Of a DNA stretch of 64,000 nt, positions 31,146-38,466 are shown piece after piece; the first letter of the stretch is position 1; every line of letters begins with the position of its first letter. The notes under the pieces were generated by a model that searched no databases, had not been told where the DNA came from, and saw only the letters and a list, made by a program, of their open reading frames with translations. Position numbers and translations under genes: made by a program. The stretch spans positions 395,001 through 459,000 of the forward strand of contig NZ_AP023027.1 of assembly GCF_014467075.1 (NCBI RefSeq). Reading direction: 5' to 3'. Source of the DNA: Anaerostipes caccae L1-92 (GTDB lineage: Bacteria > Bacillota > Clostridia > Lachnospirales > Lachnospiraceae).

Positions 31146-31907
31146 ATGGCGAAAGAAACAGTACAGTCTGTGGAGAGAGCATTTCAGATCATAGAGCTGA
31201 TGGCAAAGAATGAGACCATGGGGATTCGGGAAATCCACCATGAGACAGGACTTACGGTGACGGTGGTCCACAGGATCATCAACACTTTAGCAGAGCTTGG
31301 ATATGTAAAGCAGGAAAAAGAAACAGAAAAATATTTTCTCACATACCGTCTGCTTGTGATGGGCAACTATGTGCAGGAAAGAAACAATGTAGTTCGTTTG
31401 GTGCACCCTTATTTGAAGCAGCTTTCAGAGGACTGTAAAGAGACAGTACATTTTGTCCAGAGGGCGGGAAATAAGATCCGTTATATCGACAAGGTACTTC
31501 CAACGGCAAACATTTTTGCCACAGGATCTTACATAGGACTGGAGCTTGAGATGTCAAGCACCGCAGTGGGAAAGGCAATCCTCGCGGAACTTCCTGAGGA
31601 GGAAGTCAGGAAGATCTGGAATCAGGGAGAAAATGTCATCTTCACACCCCATACTATTCAGAGTCTGGACCAGCTGTTAAAAGAGCTGGAGGAAGCGAGA
31701 GAAACCGGATTTGCGTATGACTGGGAAGAACGGGAAGCGGGACTGTGCTGTGTCGGCGTCAGCGTCCGGGATTACAGGGGAATCTATAATTATGGAATCA
31801 GTATTTCAGCCCCGGTCACCAGGACAAAAGAAGATAATTTGACACGGATACAGGAGAAACTCTGGGAGACAAAGCAGATCGTGTCAGAGCTGATCAGCGG
31901 AAATTAA
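31146..31907 (+). CDS. IclR family regulator
   Basis: This 253-residue protein has an N-terminal winged helix (SVERAFQIIELMAKNETMGI, then IHHETGLTVTVVHRIINTL) and a C-terminal IclR effector domain (VHFVQRAGNKIRYIDKV, MSSTAVGKAILA, FAYDWEEREAGLCCVGVSV). IclR proteins of this type, such as KdgR, often control sugar-acid genes. It lies between an amino acid permease and a sugar-acid operon 100 bases downstream, so that operon is the likely target. TATAAT is seen about 35 bases upstream and an AGGAGGG site before the ATG. Confidence 0.9.
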   Translation: MAKETVQSVERAFQIIELMAKNETMGIREIHHETGLTVTVVHRIINTLAELGYVKQEKETEKYFLTYRLLVMGNYVQERNNVVRLVHPYLKQLSEDCKETVHFVQRAGNKIRYIDKVLPTANIFATGSYIGLELEMSSTAVGKAILAELPEEEVRKIWNQGENVIFTPHTIQSLDQLLKELEEARETGFAYDWEEREAGLCCVGVSVRDYRGIYNYGISISAPVTRTKEDNLTRIQEKLWETKQIVSELISGN

Positions 31908-31911
31908 GAGT

Positions 31912-31945
31912 AAGGTGCTGTGAAAAACGCGGCACTGTGCACCTT
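31912..31945 (+). other. Hairpin between the IclR gene and the sugar-acid operon
   Basis: A 7-bp inverted repeat AAGGTGC / GCACCTT follows the IclR stop without a T tract; it may be a weak terminator or operator. Confidence 0.4.
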
Positions 31946-32009
31946 TCGGATGTAAAAAACATGTAGAAAAGATATATTTTGTATGTTGATATGTGCGGAA
32001 GGAGATAAC

Positions 32010-32774
32010 ATGGGATATTTAGATTTGACCGGGAAAGGCGCTATCGTGACGGGCGCGGCAGGAGGACTCTGTCTCGGTATGGCAGAGGGATTGATGGAAG
32101 CAGGGGCATCTGTCTGTATTATAGATATTAATCCCGGGGCTGAAAAGACGGCTCAAGAGATGACAGACAGAGGATTTCAGTGCAGTTTTGTGATCGCAGA
32201 CATTGCAGATGACAAGGAGAGGGAGCAGGCATTTTCAGAAGCGGTGAAGCTTCTCGGAGGAACATTGGATATTATCGTCAACGGAGCGGGAGTACAGAGG
32301 CGGCATAAGAGCGAAGAATTTCCCATGAAAGACTGGAAGTTTGTGCTGGATGTGAATCTGACGGCGGTATTTTCCCTGTGTCAGATGGCAGCAAAACAGT
32401 TTATGGTCCAGCAGACAAAAGGAAAGATTATTAATATTGCGTCGATGCTTTCTTTTTTCGGAGGGTATACAGTGCCGGCCTATGCGGCATCTAAGGGGGC
32501 AGTGGCACAGATCACAAAGGCATTCTGCAATGAGTGGGCCGAGAAGGGGATCAATGTCAATGCGCTGGCGCCGGGTTATATGGCTACGGAGATGAATACG
32601 GCGCTTCTGGACCCTGAAAATCCGAGAAACAAAGAGATCACGGACAGGATTCCTGCCCACAGATGGGGGACCGGCGAAGATATGAAGGGACCGTGTGTCT
32701 TTTTGGCATCGGAGTGTTCCGATTATCTGAACGGCGCAGTGATCCCGGTAGATGGGGGATATTTGGTGAGATAG
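32010..32774 (+). CDS. SDR dehydrogenase, 2-deoxy-D-gluconate 3-dehydrogenase (KduD)-like
   Basis: This 254-residue classical SDR has the nucleotide motif TGAAGGLCLG, NGAG, a catalytic Tyr and Lys in VPAYAASKGAV, and the ending ECSDYLNGAVIPVDGGY. It resembles KduD and gluconate 5-dehydrogenase, which handle keto-deoxy sugar acids. The ATG at 32010 is chosen because GAAGGAG lies before it; an open ATG 27 bases earlier has no such site. It starts an operon with a hydroxyacid dehydrogenase, a KDPG-type aldolase and a KDG-type kinase. Confidence 0.87.
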   Translation: MGYLDLTGKGAIVTGAAGGLCLGMAEGLMEAGASVCIIDINPGAEKTAQEMTDRGFQCSFVIADIADDKEREQAFSEAVKLLGGTLDIIVNGAGVQRRHKSEEFPMKDWKFVLDVNLTAVFSLCQMAAKQFMVQQTKGKIINIASMLSFFGGYTVPAYAASKGAVAQITKAFCNEWAEKGINVNALAPGYMATEMNTALLDPENPRNKEITDRIPAHRWGTGEDMKGPCVFLASECSDYLNGAVIPVDGGYLVR

Positions 32775-32787
32775 GAGGAGACTGATT

Positions 32788-33756
32788 ATGAAGGTGATTA
32801 TTACAGACTGCGATCATGAAAACATTGATATCGAGACGAAAGTCCTGTCTGATGCGGGGATTGAATTTAAACTCACATGTGCCAGAACAGAAGATGAAGT
32901 GATTGAACAGTGCGCCGGGGCAGACATATTTATCGTTCAGTATGCCAATATTTCGGAAAAGGTTATGAAGGCACTGCCGGAGCTTAAATATGTGGTGAGA
33001 TACGGGGTCGGCGTGGATACTGTGGATCTGAAAGCGGCAGCGGAGTATGGGATACAGGTTGGAAATGTACCGGATTACGGAATGAATGAAGTGGCAGACC
33101 ACGCACTGGCTCTGCTTCTCATGATGCTCAGAAAAACTGATCAGATGAACCGGTTTACAAAGACGACTGGCTGGGATTATACGCAGGCGATCCCGATCCG
33201 CCGGTTTTCTGAACAGACCGTGGGGGTTGTCGGTCTGGGCCGTATCGGAAGAAATTTTGCTGAGAAAGCAGCAGCTCTCGGATTCCGGGTGATCGGATAT
33301 GATCCCATGGTAAATCAGGGTGAACGGATCGGAAATGCAGAGGCCGTCAGCTTTCAAGAACTGCTGAAGCAGTCCGATGCCGTTTCTCTTCACTGTCCGG
33401 CAGACGGAAACCAGAATCTGTTTGATATGGAGGCATTCAGGGTAATGAAGGATTCAGCGGTCATCGTCAATGCAGCCAGAGGAGGGATCATCAATGAAGA
33501 AGACCTTGACCGTGCACTAAAGGAGAAAGTGATCGCAGGGGCAGCTCTTGACTGTATGAAATCGGAGCCTATGATGCCGGATTCTTCCATCTTCGAGAAT
33601 GAGAATCTGATCGTGACCCCGCATATGGCGTGGTATTCTGAGGAGGCGGCTATGGAACTTAAGCGAAAAGCGGCCGAGGAGGCCGTGCGGTTTGCAAAGG
33701 GAGAAGCGATCCATTATCCGGTGAACCGGATCGAAGGGGGCAGATACCATGAATGA
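32788..33756 (+). CDS. D-isomer specific 2-hydroxyacid dehydrogenase (C-terminal binding protein type)
   Basis: This 322-residue NAD-dependent enzyme has GLGRIGRNFAEKAAALGF as the Rossmann motif, catalytic Arg in NAARGGIINEEDL, Glu nearby (SEPMMPD region) and His in NLIVTPHMAWYS. Its closest look is the CtBP/phosphoglycerate dehydrogenase group. It overlaps the aldolase gene by 8 bases. In this operon it may reduce a 2-keto sugar acid or oxidise a 2-hydroxy acid; the exact substrate is unknown. Confidence 0.88.
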   Translation: MKVIITDCDHENIDIETKVLSDAGIEFKLTCARTEDEVIEQCAGADIFIVQYANISEKVMKALPELKYVVRYGVGVDTVDLKAAAEYGIQVGNVPDYGMNEVADHALALLLMMLRKTDQMNRFTKTTGWDYTQAIPIRRFSEQTVGVVGLGRIGRNFAEKAAALGFRVIGYDPMVNQGERIGNAEAVSFQELLKQSDAVSLHCPADGNQNLFDMEAFRVMKDSAVIVNAARGGIINEEDLDRALKEKVIAGAALDCMKSEPMMPDSSIFENENLIVTPHMAWYSEEAAMELKRKAAEEAVRFAKGEAIHYPVNRIEGGRYHE

Positions 33757-34711
33757 ACTTTTGTGTGAGATTGAGAGTATAGGAATGGTGCCAGTGATCA
33801 GCCTTAAAGATGCAGAGAAAGCCGGGGCTCTGGCAAAGGCCCTCAGTGAGGGCGGGATTCCGTGTGCGGAAGTGACATTCCGCACCGATGCCTGTGTGGA
33901 ATCGATCCGAAGGATGAAAAAAGCCTGCCCGGAGATGCTCGTGGGAGCAGGTACGGTTACTATGAAAGAACAGGCAGAGGAGGCAGCCAAAGCCGGAGCA
34001 AAGTTTATGGTCAGTCCGGGTTTTAACCATGAGGTCGTTGAATACTGTATGGGGCATAACATTGCTGTGATACCGGGATGTTCAAGCCCTACGGATGTAG
34101 AGCAGGCAATGAAGTATGGGCTTCATCTTGTGAAATTCTTTCCGGCAGAGGCTGCAGGAGGGGTCAGGATGTTAAAATCTCTGTCAGGACCTTATTCCGG
34201 GATGAAGTTTATGCCTACCGGAGGGATTACGGAAGCCAACATGGGGGAATATCTGGAGCTTAAACAGGTCGCGGCCTGTGGAGGTTCGTTTATGGTACCG
34301 GAAAACCTCGTTGAGAAAGGCGATTTTATCACAATCAGGGAAATGGCTAAAAAGGCGGTCCATGAGATGCTTGGTTTTGAACTTGCCCATATAGGGCTGA
34401 ACATGAAGAATCGGGATGAAGCCATGCTCGCCGCTGGAATGTTTGAGTCTGTTTTTGGATTCCAGAAGAGTGAAAACGATAATTCCATTTTTGCGGGAAG
34501 TTATATTGAGGCTATGAAGAGTCCGTTTTTAGGGGAGAAAGGCCACATTGCGGTGAGGACGAACGATGCCGGAAGGGCACTAAGTTATTTTAAAAGAAGA
34601 GGTTTTTCATTCAGGGAAGAAAGCGCAGTGTATAAAATGGATGGGACCCTTGGAGCTGTCTATTTCAGAGAGGAGATCGGGGGATTTGCAGTCCATCTGG
34701 TCCAGAAATAA
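33749..34711 (+). CDS. KDPG/KHG-type aldolase with C-terminal VOC-like domain
   Basis: This 320-residue protein starts with a complete 2-dehydro-3-deoxy-6-phosphogluconate/4-hydroxy-2-oxoglutarate aldolase domain (residues 1 to about 210): Glu41 and Arg45 in AEVTFRTD, the GAGTVT block at 67-72, and Schiff-base Lys129 in LVKFFPAEA. KDPG aldolases are normally 205-215 residues. Residues about 211-320 look like a vicinal-oxygen-chelate (glyoxalase-like) half: FELAHIGLNMKNRDEAMLAA, GHIAVRTNDAGRALSYFKRR, and AVYFREEIGGFAVHLVQK. It overlaps the upstream gene by 8 bases and is followed by a sugar kinase, so it likely cleaves the kinase product to pyruvate and an aldehyde phosphate. The job of the VOC part is unknown. 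Confidence 0.9.
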   Translation: MNELLCEIESIGMVPVISLKDAEKAGALAKALSEGGIPCAEVTFRTDACVESIRRMKKACPEMLVGAGTVTMKEQAEEAAKAGAKFMVSPGFNHEVVEYCMGHNIAVIPGCSSPTDVEQAMKYGLHLVKFFPAEAAGGVRMLKSLSGPYSGMKFMPTGGITEANMGEYLELKQVAACGGSFMVPENLVEKGDFITIREMAKKAVHEMLGFELAHIGLNMKNRDEAMLAAGMFESVFGFQKSENDNSIFAGSYIEAMKSPFLGEKGHIAVRTNDAGRALSYFKRRGFSFREESAVYKMDGTLGAVYFREEIGGFAVHLVQK

Positions 34712-34722
34712 GGGGTGATACA

Positions 34723-35751
34723 ATGGGAAAAATAATGACGTTCGGGGAGATCATGCTGAGACTCTCGCCTCCGGGAAACCAAAGATTCATTCAGGCCTCT
34801 TCATTTGATGTGACTTACGGCGGTACGGAAGCCAATATTGCGGCAGGGCTGTCTAATTTTGGACATGAGGTCTCCTACGTGACAAAGCTTCCGAACAATG
34901 CCGTCGGGGAATGTGCGGCAGCCGTGCTGAGGAAATCCGGAGTGGACTGCTCCGGGATCAGTTACGGCGGTCCAAGACTCGGCATTTATTTTCTGGAAAA
35001 CGGAGTTTCTGTGCGGCCGTCCAGTGTAATTTATGACCGTGCAGGTTCTTCCATGGCAGAGGCGGTGCCGTCGGATTTTGACTGGAAATCCTTGCTTTCG
35101 GATGTATCCTGGCTGCATACATCGGGGATCACTCCGGTTATCAGCAAAAATGCGGCGCAGATCACTCTTCAGGCACTGAAAACAGCCAAAGAGATGGGGA
35201 TTACGGTTTCCTTTGACCTCAACTACCGGGCCAAACTCTGGACAGAGAATATCCCAGAAAAGCAGGGTATCATGCGGGAACTGATGAATTATGTGGACAT
35301 TTGTTTTGGAAATGCAAGGGATGCGGCGCTGGTGCTCGGATATGAAGAGGCAGGCATGGATTTTATCAGCGGAGACTATGAGGACTGTGTAGATGAAGAA
35401 CATATGCAGAGAGTAAGAAGACAATATGGATTCACGTATCTGATCAGCTCTCTCAGGGAGAGCATTTCTGCTTCTGATAACAGTTATGGAGCGGAAGCTG
35501 CGGGGGATTTCGGCCTTTACCGGGGAAAACGGTATATGGTACACATTGTTGACCGGGTAGGATCAGGAGATGCGTTTGCCGCAGGGTTCATCCACGGGAT
35601 CACGGAGGGCTGGACACCTCAGCGGGCGCTGGAATTTGCCACGGCATCGGCGGCACTCAAACATACGATACCCGGAGATATGAATTATGCCCGGGCAGCA
35701 GAGATTGAGACTCTGGCATCGGGCGGGGGCGCCGGCAGAGTCGTGAGATAG
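34723..35751 (+). CDS. kdgK: PfkB-family sugar kinase, 2-keto-3-deoxygluconate kinase-like
   Basis: This 342-residue ribokinase-family enzyme has GEIMLRLSPPG near the start, YGGTEANIAAGLSNFG in the substrate domain, SFDLNYRAKLW in the middle, and the catalytic anion-hole motif VGSGDAFAAGF with its Asp near residue 285. It is like KdgK, which phosphorylates 2-keto-3-deoxygluconate before KDPG aldolase. The aldolase gene lies 11 bases upstream, supporting a kinase-aldolase pair. It is the last gene of the operon and ends just before a shared terminator. Confidence 0.88.
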   Translation: MGKIMTFGEIMLRLSPPGNQRFIQASSFDVTYGGTEANIAAGLSNFGHEVSYVTKLPNNAVGECAAAVLRKSGVDCSGISYGGPRLGIYFLENGVSVRPSSVIYDRAGSSMAEAVPSDFDWKSLLSDVSWLHTSGITPVISKNAAQITLQALKTAKEMGITVSFDLNYRAKLWTENIPEKQGIMRELMNYVDICFGNARDAALVLGYEEAGMDFISGDYEDCVDEEHMQRVRRQYGFTYLISSLRESISASDNSYGAEAAGDFGLYRGKRYMVHIVDRVGSGDAFAAGFIHGITEGWTPQRALEFATASAALKHTIPGDMNYARAAEIETLASGGGAGRVVR

Positions 35752-35778
35752 CATATTCATTGCCATGTGGATATATAA

Positions 35779-35818
35779 AATGAGGCTGGACGCTTTGATG
35801 CGTCCGGCCTCATTGTTT
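35779..35818. terminator. Bidirectional terminator between the kdgK operon and the ABC gene
   Basis: A 15-bp stem AATGAGGCTGGACGC / GCGTCCGGCCTCATT with one G-G-type mismatch and a 6-base loop lies between convergent genes. GTTTTAT follows on the plus strand and TTTTAT on the minus strand, so it can serve both. Confidence 0.88.
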
Positions 35819-37565
35819 TATATTTCAAAGGTTTCCAAACCTTCAAACTGCATTTTATAATATTTTGCGTAGATTCCGTCCTGTTTTAACAGTTCTTTAT
35901 GGGAACCCCGCTCCTGAATGGTGTGGTCATCTATGACGAGGATCTCATCGGCATGTTTGATCGTGGATAGACGGTGGGCGATGGTGATCGTCGTCCTGTT
36001 TTTAGAAAGCTCTTCCAGACTTTTTTGAATGTGGCGTTCACTTTCATTATCCAATGCACTGGTTGCCTCATCGAGAATCAGGATCGGAGGATTCTTTAAA
36101 AATACACGGGCAATCGAGATCCGCTGTTTCTGCCCGCCGGAAAGCCGGGTGCCCCGCTCTCCCACAAAAGTGTCATAACCGTCGGGAAGTTCTGTGATAA
36201 AATCGTGGATGTTTGCTTTTTTGGCAGCCTCAATGATCTCTTCCATGGAGGCCTCCGGTTTTCCGTATGCGATATTATCCCGGACAGTCCCGCCGAACAG
36301 GTAAACGTCCTGCTGAACGATGCCGATGGAATTTCTCAGGCTCTGAAGAGTCATCCTGCGAATATCCTGGCCTCCGATTGAAACGGTGCCGCCGCTCACA
36401 TCATAAAATCTTGGGAGCAGGGAACAGATCGTGGTTTTTCCTCCTCCGGACGGTCCGACCAAAGCCACAGATTTTCCTGCTTCAATTTCAAATGAAACGT
36501 GGTCCAGCACTACCTCATTGTCTTCGTAGGAAAAACTTACATCCTGATAAGAAATGCTGCCGTCCGGATCGGTGATCGGTTCTGCACCCGGCAGATCCAC
36601 GATCTCAGGTTCTGTCTCAATAATATCCAGGAACCTGCGGAAACCGGACAGGCCTTTCTGCATCATTTCCGTGAGTTCCACGAGGATCTGGATCGGGCTG
36701 ATAAAGATACCGATGTACAGGGCATACATCGCCAGGTCTCCGGGCGTCATCTGCCCGGCGGCGATGAAGCAGCCTCCCGCTACGAGAGTCACCAGATACA
36801 TGATACCCTGAAAGAAGGTATTGCCGCCCTGGAAGGTTCCCATGGCTTTGTAGTTATCCCGCTTGGACGTGAGAAAGCCTTCATTTCCCTGATGGAACTT
36901 TTCCCGTTCAATATCTTCGTTGGCAAAGGACTGTACGATCCTGATGCCGGCCAGAGAATCCTGAAGGGTTGCATTGATATTCCCGATTTTCTTCCGGTTA
37001 TCCAGGAAGGTGGCCTGCATCCGTTTATTCTGGCGGGCGGAAAAGAGGATCATCAGAAGGACTACGGCTGACAGGATCAGAGCCAGCTTCCACTGGATGA
37101 TGAACAGAAAGACAAATGATCCGGTGATCTTTACTACGGAAATAAATAAATTTTCCGGACCGTGGTGCGCAAACTCAGAAATATCAAATAAGTCGGACAC
37201 TAACCGGCTCATCATCTGTCCTGTGTTGTTCTGGTCGTAATAGGAAAATGAGAGATTCTCATAGTGTTCAAACAGTTCCCTTCGCATATCCCGTTCCATC
37301 TGGGCGCCCATGATATGCCCCTGACAGCTTACATAATACTTGCATAATGCCTGGAGGATATAAAAGACCAGCAGAATTCCTCCAATGATAAAGATGTTTT
37401 TAAGGATCACGGAAGATTCCTTTAAAAACAGTGTATTTGTAAGGGTTCGGAGTATCTGCGGGTATGCCAGATCTACGATGCTGATGAAGGCGGCGCAGAG
37501 CAGGTCAAAAAGAAAACAGTCTTGTAAGGACCGTAATATTTGATGAATTTTTTATAAGTATCCAT
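35818..37565 (-). pseudogene. ABC exporter (fused membrane and ATPase domains) interrupted by a single-base frameshift
   Basis: On the minus strand, a half-transporter of about 582 residues would run from the ATG at 37565 (MDTYKKFIKYYGPYKTVFF) to 35818. The frame breaks in a run of five A at 37507-37511 (five T on the coding strand): one extra T would restore the frame and join the N-terminal 20 residues to a long downstream frame. The rest is intact: six-helix membrane domain, then ATPase domain with Walker A GPSGGGKTT, signature LSGGQKQR, Walker B ILILDEATSALD and H-loop AHRLST. It could be a pseudogene, a sequencing error in the homopolymer, or phase variation. Without correction, translation could begin at an internal Met only, losing the first transmembrane helix. 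Confidence 0.85.
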
Positions 37566-37609
37566 AATATAAGACTCCATTCTCATAGTTAATTTCAGTG
37601 ATAGTAAAG

Positions 37610-37638
37610 ATTCTAACACAGGACAGAAAACATGTAAA
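37610..37638 (-). promoter_or_regulatory. Promoter of the ABC exporter gene (minus strand)
   Basis: On the minus strand TTTACA (37638-37633) and TAGAAT (37615-37610) are separated by 17 bp and lie about 45 bases before the exporter start. This supports 37565 as the original start. Confidence 0.7.
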
Positions 37639-37658
37639 CAGAGAAATGTAAAATGCAC

Positions 37659-37709
37659 TTGACATTAGATGTAAAGCGAGCTATACTAAAATTGTAAAGC
37701 AAACTATAC
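37659..37709 (+). promoter_or_regulatory. Promoter and two direct-repeat operators of the XRE gene
   Basis: TTGACA (37659-37664) and TATACT (37682-37687) with 17-bp spacing overlap a 16-bp direct repeat, GTAAAGCGAGCTATAC (37671-37686) and GTAAAGCAAACTATAC (37694-37709), with a 23-bp period. The repeats cover the -10 and start site, as expected for autorepression by the XRE protein encoded next. Confidence 0.85.
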
Positions 37710-37725
37710 AAAAAAGGGTGTGCAT

Positions 37726-37935
37726 ATGAAAACAAGAATTCAGGAATTGAGAAAGGATCAAAAGGTGACGCAGATGGAGCTGGCCGAATCCGTAGGAGTG
37801 ACCCGGCAGACCATTATCTCTCTGGAAAACGGCAGATACAAAGCCTCGCTTGTGCTGGCTCATAAGATTGCGCAGTTTTTTGGAGTAACGATCGAGGATA
37901 TTTTTATATTTGATCAGGAGGAGGAAAACTTATGA
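37726..37935 (+). CDS. Small XRE-family regulator
   Basis: This 69-residue DNA-binding protein is a lone Cro/C1-type helix-turn-helix (MTQ-like block VTQMELAESVGVTRQTIISL at about 16-35), ending soon after the fold with an acidic tail. The ATG at 37726 is used because AAAAGGG lies about 8 bases upstream. It overlaps the next gene, a membrane protein, by 4 bases. Such pairs of a short XRE regulator and a membrane protein are common in Firmicutes; the regulator probably binds the direct repeats at its own promoter. Confidence 0.9.
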   Translation: MKTRIQELRKDQKVTQMELAESVGVTRQTIISLENGRYKASLVLAHKIAQFFGVTIEDIFIFDQEEENL

Positions 37936-38411
37936 TAGGATTATTTTGTGCAGGAAATGCAAGAAACGATGAGGAATACAGCAGGGCAGTCAGGAGAAAG
38001 CAGAGATATCTCATTTTACTGTTCTTAGCGGGAGCAGCGGCACTGGCTGTTTCACTTTTGGCGGGAAGTTATTGGGAGGTCAAGATCAATGAACATATGA
38101 TATCAACATATGCGGGGGTGGGGTCAGGAATCATGACAGCAGCCGTGGTCCTTTGGATACGGTTTCAGCTCATATTGAAAAATCCGAAAAAACTGAAAGA
38201 AATGCGCCTCAGCAATACGGACGAGAGAAATCAGGAGATCGGAAAGAAGGCATACAGATTTGCTTCCACCGGACTGATCACAGCACTTTATCTTATCTGT
38301 CTGATCGGAGGTCTGTGGTATCCGATACTGATCAGGGTCATAGGAATTGTCATGTGGATTTTTCTGCTCACTTATGTAATCTCTTATAAAGTGTTTGAGA
38401 AGAAAATGTAA
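37932..38411 (+). CDS. Membrane protein of unknown function coupled to the XRE regulator
   Basis: This 159-residue protein has four hydrophobic segments (about residues 28-46, 58-78, 114-130 and 134-152) separated by a charged central part (LKEMRLSNTDERNQEIGKKA). The N-terminus is charged with an Arg-rich stretch. The central RLSNTDERNQEIGKKA block looks like the conserved part of DUF-type integral membrane proteins linked to XRE regulators. Function is unknown; it may be controlled together with the regulator in a stress response. A shared terminator follows. Confidence 0.8.
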   Translation: MIGLFCAGNARNDEEYSRAVRRKQRYLILLFLAGAAALAVSLLAGSYWEVKINEHMISTYAGVGSGIMTAAVVLWIRFQLILKNPKKLKEMRLSNTDERNQEIGKKAYRFASTGLITALYLICLIGGLWYPILIRVIGIVMWIFLLTYVISYKVFEKKM

Positions 38412-38418
38412 AAAACAA

Positions 38419-38463
38419 AACATCCGGGAACAGCCAATCTGCAGGCATCCCGGATGTTTTTAT
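38419..38463. terminator. Bidirectional terminator between convergent genes
   Basis: A perfect 11-bp stem AACATCCGGGA / TCCCGGATGTT with an 18-base loop is followed by TTT on the plus strand; on the minus strand it is followed by TTTTGTTTTTTAC, so it can end the convergent ATPase gene too. Confidence 0.85.
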
Positions 38464-38466
38464 GAT

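Noticed and set aside
36499..37071. A 190-codon plus-strand frame across the ABC exporter.
   Set aside because: It is antisense to the conserved membrane and ATPase domains and has no ribosome site.
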